This document shows positions 51,211-59,922 of a stretch of DNA of 64,000 bases, piece after piece. This stretch comes from an uncultured Alistipes sp. GTDB lineage: Bacteria; Bacteroidota; Bacteroidia; Bacteroidales; Rikenellaceae. The DNA lies in assembly GCF_963931675.1 (NCBI RefSeq), contig NZ_OZ007039.1:1025657-1089656 (forward strand), read 5' to 3'. Position 1 is the stretch's first letter; each line of letters starts with the position of its first letter. The notes under the pieces are model-generated. The model saw nothing but the letters and a program-made list of their open reading frames with translations, made no database searches and was not told the DNA's origin. The position numbers and the translations under genes are program-made.

Positions 51211-54200
51211 ATGAAAAACATACTGTCAGATATGAACAAGAGATTTGCAGCGACGGGGAGATCCCTTGGGGGCTATCTTCTGCGCATCGTATGCTGCCTG
51301 CTGCTGACGACAGCCGCGCTGTCCCTGCAGGCCCAGAACCGCAATCAGGTGAGCGGCCGGGTGACCGACGCGGCCGGCGAGCCGCTCGTCGGCGCCACCG
51401 TCGTGGTCGTCGGCACGACAACCGGAACGACGACCGACATCGACGGAAACTATGCGATCAATGCCCCGACCGCCGGGCAGCTGAAGTTCTCGTACATCGG
51501 ATATGCCGAACAGACGGTGGAGATCGGCACGCAATCAGTCATCAATATCACCCTGCAGGACGACAGCCAGGTACTCAAGGATGTCGTGGTCATCGGATAC
51601 GGCACGATGGAAAAGAAGTCGGTGACCTCATCCATCACCTCGATCAAGAGCGACGACCTGACCGCCGGCATGGGCGGGTCGACAATCGCCACGGTACTTC
51701 AGGGCAAGGTTCCCGGACTGACTATTTCGGGCAGCTCCAGCCCCAACAGCAGCAACGGATTCCAGTTGCGCGGCGTGGCATCGATCAATGCCAGCCAGAG
51801 CCCTCTCGTCGTGATCGATGGCATCCCCGGCGGCGACATGCGCGCCCTCATCCAGGAAGACATCGAGTCGATCGACGTACTGAAGGATGCCTCGGCAGGT
51901 GCCATCTACGGCACACGCGCGGCCGGCGGCGTGATCCTCATCACGACCAAACGGGCCAAACAGGGGCGCGTAAGCGTAAACTATACGGGAGAATTCTCGA
52001 TCGAAAGCATCCGCAAATACCCCGACCTGCTCTCCTCGAGCGAGTATGTCGAATACGGGCTCGGCGAGGATTACGGATCGGATACCGACTGGTTCAAGGA
52101 GCTGACCAACGAGCTGCCATTCTCGCAGCGCCATACGGTGAGCCTCTCGGGAGGTACTGAGGCCGCCCAGGTCTATACCTCGTTCATGGCCCAGGACCAG
52201 AAAGGTATCGTTATCGGCGACAATCGCAAGGACTATTCGGGACGTATCAATGCACGTTTCAACCTCTTCGACGGACTGGTCGAGGTACGCGCCAACGCCC
52301 AGTTCCGCGAGGCGGAGCGCGACAACCGCAACTCGTCGGGAATCTTCAAGATGGCGTTCGGGCTCAACCCCACCATCCCGCTCTACGACCCCGAGAATCC
52401 CTCGGACTACAACGTCGTGGGGAACGGCATCTCCGGCACGAGCTTCAACCCTGTTGCCGACATCATGCTGCGCACGAAAAACGGCAAGGACCAATGGCTG
52501 CTGGCCGATGCCACGGTGAAAATCAACCTGATGAAGGGGCTTTCGCTGCAAGGGACCGTAGGCATCGACAAGCGCCAGTACCAGGAGTACACCTACGTCT
52601 CGCATGACCACAAGGAGTCGATCGACAACAGCCGCCGCGGAGGTGCCTCGCACAAGTTCAGCAAGGATAACCGCGTTTCGGTCGAGGCATACGCCAACTA
52701 CCACCGCACCTTCGCCGAGGACCATACGCTCGACGTCGTGGCCGGATACAGCTTCTGGCAGGCCGGAGGCGAGAGCTTCAGCATGTCGAACTACGACTTC
52801 CCGGTCGACGGAGTCGGCCCGTGGGACATGGGCGTCGGTTCGTACCTCACGGACGGCCGCGCCTCGATGGATTCGAGCAAGGACCCGCGCGAACGGCTGC
52901 TGTCGCTCTTTGGGCGTGCCAACTACTCGTACAAGGACCGCTACATGGCAACGGTAAGCTTCCGCCGCGAAGGTTCCTCAAAATTCGGCCCGAACAACCG
53001 ATGGGGTAATTTCTGGGCCGTCTCGGGAGGCTGGCGCCTCTCGAACGAGGCCTTCATGCGCGACATCCGCTGGATCGACGACCTCAAGATCCGCCTCGGA
53101 TACGGCGTAACGGGTAACAACGGTTTCGGAAACGGCTACACGACCCGCATGTACACGGCCAACGACATGTGGCCCACCAACGGGATCTGGCAGCCCGGAT
53201 ACGGCTCGGTCCGCAACATCAACCCCGATCTGAAATGGGAGGAGAAGTCCGAGTTGAACGTCGGGTTCGATTTCGCGCTCTTCGACAACCGCCTCTGGGG
53301 AAAATTCGACCTCTATTACCGTCAGGTCAACGACATGCTCTACAACGTCAACGCCCCGATGCCCCCGATGGTGCACGACACGGTGATGAAGAACATCGGC
53401 AGCCTCGAGAACAGAGGCTGGGAGTTCGAGCTCGGCGGGGACATCGTACGCAGCAAGAACTTCCGCTATACGTCGTCGGTACGCCTGTCGCACAACAAGA
53501 CTCGCATCAACCGGTTGGGAGACGACGGGTTCTTCCTCGACGAGGTGACGTTCCCCTCGCCGGGCAACCCGGGAACGGCCGTGCGCCTGCAGAACGGACT
53601 TGAGCTGGGACAGTTCTTCATCTACAAATACGCCGGGCTCGACGAGAATGGCAAGTGGCTGATCTACGACAAGAACAACGAAATCGTACCGGCCATCGAC
53701 GGCAGCACCTCGAACCTCATCGCCGAGAACAAGCATTTCGTCGGCAACGCGATTCCGAAGGTCATTCTGTCGTGGGACCACACCTTCAAGTACAAGAACT
53801 GGGACCTGTCGGTCTACCTGCGCAGCTGGCTCGACTACGACGTCTTCAGCCAGGTGAACATGTACTACGGACTGGCCAACGACTCGCAGCTCAACGTCCT
53901 CAAGTCGGCCTACACGCGCAACCGCAATATCAAGGACGAAAAGATCCTCTGCGACTACTGGCTCGACGACGGATCGTTCCTCAAGATCGACGCCATCAAC
54001 CTCGGATATACGCTCGACCTGAGAAAATGGACGCGCTACATTCAGTCCGCGAAACTCTACCTGACGATCCGCGACCTGGCCGTCTTCACCAACTACAACG
54101 GGCTCAACCCCGAAATCGACATCAACGGACTCTATCCCGGATTCGAGTACGTCAACGACACCGCATCGATGTATCCGCAGACGACCCGCTTTACGCTGGG

Positions 54201-54219
54201 TGTGCAGATAACCTTCTAA
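51211..54219 (+). CDS. SusC-like TonB-dependent transporter, PUL 2
   Basis: 1002 residues. A start at Met8 (51232) is also possible. The signal peptide ends near LQAQ. A CarboxypepD-reg-like domain (VSGRVTDAAGEPLVGATVVV) is followed by the TonB/plug region with KDVVVIGYGT and a barrel ending FTLGVQITF. It transports oligosaccharides with the SusD protein encoded 19 bp downstream. The substrate is not evident from sequence. Confidence 0.96.
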   Translation: MKNILSDMNKRFAATGRSLGGYLLRIVCCLLLTTAALSLQAQNRNQVSGRVTDAAGEPLVGATVVVVGTTTGTTTDIDGNYAINAPTAGQLKFSYIGYAEQTVEIGTQSVINITLQDDSQVLKDVVVIGYGTMEKKSVTSSITSIKSDDLTAGMGGSTIATVLQGKVPGLTISGSSSPNSSNGFQLRGVASINASQSPLVVIDGIPGGDMRALIQEDIESIDVLKDASAGAIYGTRAAGGVILITTKRAKQGRVSVNYTGEFSIESIRKYPDLLSSSEYVEYGLGEDYGSDTDWFKELTNELPFSQRHTVSLSGGTEAAQVYTSFMAQDQKGIVIGDNRKDYSGRINARFNLFDGLVEVRANAQFREAERDNRNSSGIFKMAFGLNPTIPLYDPENPSDYNVVGNGISGTSFNPVADIMLRTKNGKDQWLLADATVKINLMKGLSLQGTVGIDKRQYQEYTYVSHDHKESIDNSRRGGASHKFSKDNRVSVEAYANYHRTFAEDHTLDVVAGYSFWQAGGESFSMSNYDFPVDGVGPWDMGVGSYLTDGRASMDSSKDPRERLLSLFGRANYSYKDRYMATVSFRREGSSKFGPNNRWGNFWAVSGGWRLSNEAFMRDIRWIDDLKIRLGYGVTGNNGFGNGYTTRMYTANDMWPTNGIWQPGYGSVRNINPDLKWEEKSELNVGFDFALFDNRLWGKFDLYYRQVNDMLYNVNAPMPPMVHDTVMKNIGSLENRGWEFELGGDIVRSKNFRYTSSVRLSHNKTRINRLGDDGFFLDEVTFPSPGNPGTAVRLQNGLELGQFFIYKYAGLDENGKWLIYDKNNEIVPAIDGSTSNLIAENKHFVGNAIPKVILSWDHTFKYKNWDLSVYLRSWLDYDVFSQVNMYYGLANDSQLNVLKSAYTRNRNIKDEKILCDYWLDDGSFLKIDAINLGYTLDLRKWTRYIQSAKLYLTIRDLAVFTNYNGLNPEIDINGLYPGFEYVNDTASMYPQTTRFTLGVQITF

Positions 54220-54238
54220 TCCAAAATCGAAAATCGTT

Positions 54239-55954
54239 ATGATCAAGAAACATATAATTGCCGTACTGGCCGGGGTCGCCGCCATCTCCGCACCCTCCTG
54301 CGACCTCGACGAGAAATTCTACTCGGAAGTCACCCCCGACACCTTCATCACCTCGCCCGAAAGCACCTACGCCGTGCTGTGCAGGCCCTTCACCCACTGG
54401 AAATGGTACATCGGGGCCGACAGGTGGTACCTCCAGGAACTGACCACCGACGAGATGGTATGTCCCAAACGTGGCAGCGACTGGTACAACGGCGGAGAAT
54501 ACTATCGCCTGCACTACCACACCTGGTCGCCCGACGACCGGTTCATCGTCAATACCTACGACGGCACCACCGGGGGCATCTCGCGCGCCCTGGAGGCCAA
54601 AGCCGACCTCCAGGCCGTAGACTACAACGCCATCGGGCTCGACGACAAGGTCAAGGCCGACCACATCAACCAGCTGAACGCCATCACGGCCTACTTCTAC
54701 ATGCGCGGGCTCGACTACTTCGGAGGCATGCCCATCTACTATTCGGTCAACGACGACCTCCGGGGCCGCAGTACGGCCCGCGAGACCTTCGAGCATGTCG
54801 AGACCCTGCTCAAGGAGGCGATCCCGACCCTCACGAAGAAGACGACGCTCGGGGCATCCGAAGACGGCTACATCAAGCAGGCGGCTGCCGCAGCGATGCT
54901 GGCCCAGCTCTACTTCAATGCCGTCGCCTACATCGGCGAGGAGCGTTTCGAGGAGTGTGCCAAGCTCTGCCGCGACATCATCGGAGGCGTCTATGGCACC
55001 TACGATCTCGATGACACCTGGTACGGCCCTCACAGTTTCGACAACAACACCTCGCCGGAGGTGATCTGGACGGTGCCCTCTGAAAATGCCAAACTCGAAT
55101 GGAACTGGTATTTCAAATACTTCTACCACTATTCGGCCTATGAGTACTTCGGGAGCGAGACGGCCGGATACAACGGATTCATGCTGACCCCCTCGCTCGA
55201 CCCCCAGGGCCGCTACTATACCCAATGGAAACTGGGCAACCCCTACCGGAAATTCCACGACAAGGACCTGCGCAAGAAGCCCTATCGCTACCTCGGCAAC
55301 GGACAATACGAGGGTATGTTCCTCATCGGTGAGCAGACCAACCCCAACGACCCGTCGAAACAGTGCCTCGGGCAGAAGGAGTACAGCGGCAAGGTGATCA
55401 ACCTGGTCGACCAGGTCGCCCGTTTCTCGGAGGTCGGCAGCAAGTACAATTCGGTCGCCGATCTGACCTCGACGATGGCCGACGGCGAGGAGAACTCAGG
55501 CGTCCGCCTGGTAAAGTCCCCGCAACCCGACCTTGACGACATCCAGTTGCGATGGAATCCCGATTGCCCGGTCATCCGGCTGACGGAGATCTACTACATG
55601 CTGGCCGAATGCGAGATGCGGGCAGGGCAGAAGGGAACGGCCGCCGAGCTGATCAACCGGGTACGTGCGCGCAACTTCGAGAACAGGGAGGACCCCGACC
55701 CCGTGACGGCCGACAACCTCGATGAATACCGCATGCTCGACGAATGGATGATCGAGTTCCTGGGCGAGGGGCGCCGCCGTACCGACCTGATCCGCTGGAA
55801 CAAGTTCACGACCGACGCATGGTGGGACCACACGCCGCTCGGAGACGAAGAACAGGCCAGGAATCTGAACCTGTTCCCGATTCCCAACTCGGCCATCTCG
55901 GCCAACAACCTGATCAAACAGAATCCCGGGTATACGGGCTATAACCCGCAATAG
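54239..55954 (+). CDS. SusD-like surface lipoprotein, PUL 2
   Basis: 571 residues; lipoprotein signal APSC (Cys21). The RagB/SusD fold is recognisable from the N-terminal CDLDEKFYSEVTPDTF segment, the helical repeats with AAAAMLAQLYFNAVAYIG, and the C-terminal EFLGEGRRRTDLIRW and NPGYTGY segments. It pairs with the preceding SusC. It is followed by a metallophosphoesterase 49 bp downstream. Confidence 0.95.
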   Translation: MIKKHIIAVLAGVAAISAPSCDLDEKFYSEVTPDTFITSPESTYAVLCRPFTHWKWYIGADRWYLQELTTDEMVCPKRGSDWYNGGEYYRLHYHTWSPDDRFIVNTYDGTTGGISRALEAKADLQAVDYNAIGLDDKVKADHINQLNAITAYFYMRGLDYFGGMPIYYSVNDDLRGRSTARETFEHVETLLKEAIPTLTKKTTLGASEDGYIKQAAAAAMLAQLYFNAVAYIGEERFEECAKLCRDIIGGVYGTYDLDDTWYGPHSFDNNTSPEVIWTVPSENAKLEWNWYFKYFYHYSAYEYFGSETAGYNGFMLTPSLDPQGRYYTQWKLGNPYRKFHDKDLRKKPYRYLGNGQYEGMFLIGEQTNPNDPSKQCLGQKEYSGKVINLVDQVARFSEVGSKYNSVADLTSTMADGEENSGVRLVKSPQPDLDDIQLRWNPDCPVIRLTEIYYMLAECEMRAGQKGTAAELINRVRARNFENREDPDPVTADNLDEYRMLDEWMIEFLGEGRRRTDLIRWNKFTTDAWWDHTPLGDEEQARNLNLFPIPNSAISANNLIKQNPGYTGYNPQ

Positions 55955-56003
55955 CGCCCGCGGGCACCGGATTCAAGAGTGTTGAACATTAAAAACCGAA
56001 AAA

Positions 56004-57512
56004 ATGATCAAATACATCAAATATTATCTGTTGGCCTTTCTGCTGGTCACCGGTTCGGTCGCCTGCAGCGAGGACGAAGGCGCCCAGATTCTCGGAGCAC
56101 TTCACGAAAAGGTGGACATCGAGCCCGAACCCGGCATGAACCTCGTAGGGCGCGTTACCGACGGCAAGAATCCGATCGAAGGTGTCGTTGTCAGCGACGG
56201 CTTCACGGTGACCACCACCGATGCCCGGGGCATTTACCAGATGCGCGTCAAACGGACGACTCCGTTCGTCTTTGTCTCCGTGCCCGCGGAGTATGAGATC
56301 CCGATGGAAAACGGGCATCCGAAGATATACAAGAAGATCGCTTTGGGCGACAACGACGTCGTGCAGCGCAGCTTCAAGCTCGAACGGGCCGCCAAAAAGG
56401 AGCGTTTCACCCTTCTGGCACTGGCCGACGTGCAGATCGGCCGCGAAGACGAGGTGACGATGCTCGACGAAGAGGTGCTTCCGTTCCTGATCCCCTACGT
56501 ACAGGAGGAGCTGCAGGCTCCCGTCTACGGCATCTCGCTGGGCGACCTGGTATGGGACAACATGCCCTACCACACGATCTACAAGGAGCGAATCCAAAAG
56601 ATCGGCGTCCCCGTATTCCAGGTCATCGGAAACCACGACCACGACAAGGCTGTCTCCGACGATACGGAGGCCGACGCCAGCTTCGAGTCGGCATTCGGCC
56701 CCACGTATTACTCCTACAACATCGGGGACTGCCACTTCATCGTCCTCGACGATGTCCTCTACGCGGGCTCGTCCTCCTATACGGCCGACATCACCGACGA
56801 GCAGATGGCCTGGCTGGAGCAGGACCTGCAATACGTTCCCGAAGACAAGCTCATCATCCTGGGCGTGCACATCCCGACGTCGCGCCGCAACCGTCCCTCG
56901 ACCCAAGTCGAGAACTGCGAGGAACTCTATGCTCGGCTCAAGGGCTACCAGGTGCGCATCCTCTCGGGACACTCGCACAACAACTACACGACCACCATCT
57001 CCGAATCGATCGAGGAGAACACGCTCGGGTCCGTCATGGGGGCCTACTGGAACGGGAAAGAGCTGTGCAACGACGGCAGTCCCCGCGGTTATGCGGTCTA
57101 CGAAATCGAAGGGAACCGGATCAAGAACTGGTACTACAAGGGTACGGCCTATCCGCGCGAATACCAGATGTACCTCTACGGCCCGGGTGAGGCCGTCTCG
57201 GAGCAGTACCGCGACGGACTGATCTTCAACATCTTCAACTGGCACACCACCTGGACGGTCGAGGTGCAGGAGGACAATTCCGACTGGGTGACGCTCCGCT
57301 CGGACTCGAACCTCAAGTACGAAATGGACCGCCGTGCATACGACTTCATGTTCGGCGAAACCGTCCCCGAACACCGTCCGACGGCCGAACCCGAGGATAA
57401 GAACGACCACATGTTCTACTACAAGCCCGTTTCAGACTCCTGGGAGAAGGTCACGGTGAAGGCTACCGACCCCTACGGGAACGTATACACCGAAAGCATC
57501 CAGAACGAATAG
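56004..57512 (+). CDS. Calcineurin-like metallophosphoesterase lipoprotein, PUL 2
   Basis: 502 residues; lipoprotein signal SVAC (Cys21). An N-terminal Ig-like domain (about 45-125, MetallophosN type) precedes the phosphoesterase domain. Metal motifs are ADVQ (Asp142, Gln144), GDLVWD (Asp181), GNHD (Asn210-His211-Asp212), GVH and GHSH. A C-terminal domain (about 365-500, MetallophosC type) follows. The first motif has Gln where classical enzymes have His, as in CPPED1-like relatives. Placement directly after SusD suggests removal of phosphate from a glycan or glycolipid (inference). The substrate is unknown. Confidence 0.88.
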   Translation: MIKYIKYYLLAFLLVTGSVACSEDEGAQILGALHEKVDIEPEPGMNLVGRVTDGKNPIEGVVVSDGFTVTTTDARGIYQMRVKRTTPFVFVSVPAEYEIPMENGHPKIYKKIALGDNDVVQRSFKLERAAKKERFTLLALADVQIGREDEVTMLDEEVLPFLIPYVQEELQAPVYGISLGDLVWDNMPYHTIYKERIQKIGVPVFQVIGNHDHDKAVSDDTEADASFESAFGPTYYSYNIGDCHFIVLDDVLYAGSSSYTADITDEQMAWLEQDLQYVPEDKLIILGVHIPTSRRNRPSTQVENCEELYARLKGYQVRILSGHSHNNYTTTISESIEENTLGSVMGAYWNGKELCNDGSPRGYAVYEIEGNRIKNWYYKGTAYPREYQMYLYGPGEAVSEQYRDGLIFNIFNWHTTWTVEVQEDNSDWVTLRSDSNLKYEMDRRAYDFMFGETVPEHRPTAEPEDKNDHMFYYKPVSDSWEKVTVKATDPYGNVYTESIQNE

Positions 57513-57517
57513 TCCAC

Positions 57518-57568
57518 GGTCTCAACAATCCTCCGTGCCCTCCTGCGGGAGGCACGGAGGGTCTCAAC
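57518..57568. repeat. Hairpin flanked by 9-bp direct repeats
   Basis: GGTCTCAAC occurs at 57518-57526 and 57560-57568 and brackets a hairpin with a 10-bp perfect outer stem (57530-57539 with 57551-57560). There is no T run. It may be a small palindromic insertion or an RNA-processing hairpin between the phosphoesterase and GH31 genes. Confidence 0.5.
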
Positions 57569-57581
57569 CATGTCTCTGCCC

Positions 57582-59822
57582 ATGAAAAAAACAATTCTCG
57601 CACTCCTGATCGCCATGTGCTGCGGGCTCTCCGCCCGGGCGCAGGACTTCGAAAACCCCCTTGTCTTCGGTGAGAACCGCCTGACGCTCATCACCCCGAC
57701 CCTGTTCCGGCTGGAGTTCGCCCATGACGGGAAATTCATCGACGCCCCGACCTACTTCGCCTACGACAGAAGCAACCTGCTCCCCGCCACCGAGTTCAAG
57801 GTCCGCGCGTTGGGCGACAACCGCTACGAGATCACGACCTCGGCCCTGCGCATCGTCTACGAACACGACGGATTTCCTTTCGGGCTCCACAACTTCGCAG
57901 CCTACTATACCCTCAACGGCAAAGAGAAGAAATTCACCAACCGCTGCATCTTCCGCAACAACCTCGGAGGCCCGATCGAGACCCTCGACCGCGTCACCGG
58001 GGAGATTCCCATGCACGACGGGCTGCTGAGCCGCGACGGCTGGTACGTGATCGACGACGAACGTTCCGACCTGCTGATCGACGGATGGCTCGCCCCGCGC
58101 GACACGAAAAGCCACGTACAGGACCAGTACTGCTTCGTCTACGGCAACGACTACCGGGCCGCCCTCGCCGACCTGGGGGCCATCAGCGGGCACGTGCCCA
58201 TGACCCGCAAATACATCCACGGCGTCTGGTACTGCCGCTACTGGGACTATACCTCCGAAGAGTTCCTCTCGATCATCGACGGATACGAAGAGAACGACTT
58301 CCCGCTCGACAACCTCGTCTTCGACATGGGGTGGCACACCTACGACGCACAAATCGGGACCGGACACGCCGGCAGCCGCAGCTGGACGGGCTACACGTGG
58401 GACCGCACGCGTATCCCCGACCCCGGAGCACTGATCGCCGAGGTGCACCGCCGCGGCGTCACCGTATCGCTCAACGACCATCCGCACGACGGAATCCGTC
58501 CCCACGAGGAGATGTACGCAGACTTTATGGCCGACATGGGCGCCGACCCCTCCAAACCGCTGCTCTTCGACGTTGGGGACCGAAAATACATGGAGACCTT
58601 TTTCAAACATGCCCACCATTCGACCGAAGATCTGGGAATCGACTTCTGGTGGCTTGACTGGCAACAGAACTACCTCTATCCCGAGGTGCGCGGTTACCGC
58701 TCCACGACACTGCAATGGATCAACGAGCTCTACTACCGCGAAACCGAGCGGAAAGGGCTGCGCGGCGCCGGATACAGCCGCTGGGCCGGCTGGGGCGACC
58801 ATCGCCACCCGATCCAGTTTTCGGGCGACGCCCAGGCCAACTGGGAGCTGCTCGCCTTCGAGGTGAAGCTCACCGCCGCCAGCGGCAACGCGGGCTGCTA
58901 TTACTGGGCGCACGACATCGGCGGATTCCGCGGTGACCCGAATCCCGAACTGACGGTACGGTGGACACAATTCGGAGCGCTTTCAGCCGCCCTGCGGGTC
59001 CACTCCACGAAGGATGCGCGCCTCGACCGCCGCCCGTGGCTCAGCGGAGAACGCGAAACCGTCGCCATGCGCCGCATGTACCACATGCGTTCGGAGTTGA
59101 TGCCCTACATCTACAGCAGCGTCTGGCAGACCCACTCGACGATGGTGCCCCTCAACCGCCCGATGTATATCGACTACGGGCATGAAAAACCCGCCTACGA
59201 AAATCCCCAGGAGTTCCTCTTCGGGGACAACCTGCTCGCCGCGCCGATCACCTCGCCGGGAGAGGGCGAAGAGAGAATCGCCTCACAACAGGTGTGGTTT
59301 CCCGCAGGGGACGTATGGTACGACTTCTTCACCCACGAACGTGTCGACGGAGGCCAGGTGCGCCGCATCGCCAAACCGCTCGACGAATTCCCGCTCTACG
59401 TCCGCGGCGGCTGGGTGCTGCCCATGCAACCCTACACGCCCCGTCCCGCATCGACACCGCTCACCACGCTCGTCATGCGCGTCTATCCCGCATCGGGCGA
59501 TGCCAACAACACCTATACGCTCTACGAGGACGACGGATTGACCCGCGATTACGAACGCGGCCTGTACGCCACCACGGAACTCAACTACCGTCGCCAGGGA
59601 GAGGTGACGACCATCACCATCCGCCCCGCGTCGGGCAGCTACGAAGGGCAGGTCCCCCAACGGGCCTACAGACTCCAGCTCCCCGCCATGGGAGAAATCC
59701 GCCGCGTCAAGGTCAACGGCCGCACCGCAAGGATTTCGTACGATACGCAATTGGAGTGCCCGACCGTAGAGGTCCCGGCAACGGACATCCGCAAGGAAAT
59801 AAGGATAGAGATCTTCGGATAA
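57582..59822 (+). CDS. GH31 alpha-glycosidase, PUL 2
   Basis: 746 residues from ATG 57582 (MKKTILALL), preferred over 57570 because it starts a normal signal peptide (cleavage near ARAQ). The protein is probably periplasmic. An N-terminal beta-sandwich (about 25-200) precedes the (beta/alpha)8 barrel. Asp359 in FWWLDWQQ is the expected nucleophile and Asp416 in FSGDAQANW the acid/base. GH31 includes alpha-glucosidases, alpha-xylosidases, alpha-galactosidases and others; the clade cannot be fixed here. A terminator follows. Confidence 0.92.
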   Translation: MKKTILALLIAMCCGLSARAQDFENPLVFGENRLTLITPTLFRLEFAHDGKFIDAPTYFAYDRSNLLPATEFKVRALGDNRYEITTSALRIVYEHDGFPFGLHNFAAYYTLNGKEKKFTNRCIFRNNLGGPIETLDRVTGEIPMHDGLLSRDGWYVIDDERSDLLIDGWLAPRDTKSHVQDQYCFVYGNDYRAALADLGAISGHVPMTRKYIHGVWYCRYWDYTSEEFLSIIDGYEENDFPLDNLVFDMGWHTYDAQIGTGHAGSRSWTGYTWDRTRIPDPGALIAEVHRRGVTVSLNDHPHDGIRPHEEMYADFMADMGADPSKPLLFDVGDRKYMETFFKHAHHSTEDLGIDFWWLDWQQNYLYPEVRGYRSTTLQWINELYYRETERKGLRGAGYSRWAGWGDHRHPIQFSGDAQANWELLAFEVKLTAASGNAGCYYWAHDIGGFRGDPNPELTVRWTQFGALSAALRVHSTKDARLDRRPWLSGERETVAMRRMYHMRSELMPYIYSSVWQTHSTMVPLNRPMYIDYGHEKPAYENPQEFLFGDNLLAAPITSPGEGEERIASQQVWFPAGDVWYDFFTHERVDGGQVRRIAKPLDEFPLYVRGGWVLPMQPYTPRPASTPLTTLVMRVYPASGDANNTYTLYEDDGLTRDYERGLYATTELNYRRQGEVTTITIRPASGSYEGQVPQRAYRLQLPAMGEIRRVKVNGRTARISYDTQLECPTVEVPATDIRKEIRIEIFG

Positions 59823-59847
59823 CCTTTCCGGAAACGACCCGCACGAA

Positions 59848-59893
59848 AAGTGAATCCCGCGCCATGGAAATGATGCGGGATTCGCTTTTTTTT
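59848..59893 (+). terminator. Intrinsic terminator of PUL 2
   Basis: A 13-bp stem with one G-U pair (core GAATCCCGC 59852-59860 with GCGGGATTC 59875-59883), followed by eight T (59886-59893). It separates GH31 from the regulator gene. Confidence 0.88.
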
Positions 59894-59894
59894 A

Positions 59895-59902
59895 TAAATT
59901 TG
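59895..59902 (+). promoter_or_regulatory. Candidate -7 box of the DUF6377 regulator gene
   Basis: TAAATTTG, exact consensus, immediately after the terminator T run and 20 bp before the start codon at 59923. It implies separate transcription with a leader of about 14 nt. Confidence 0.55.
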
Positions 59903-59922
59903 TCCTCAAACGACCGCTGCCG

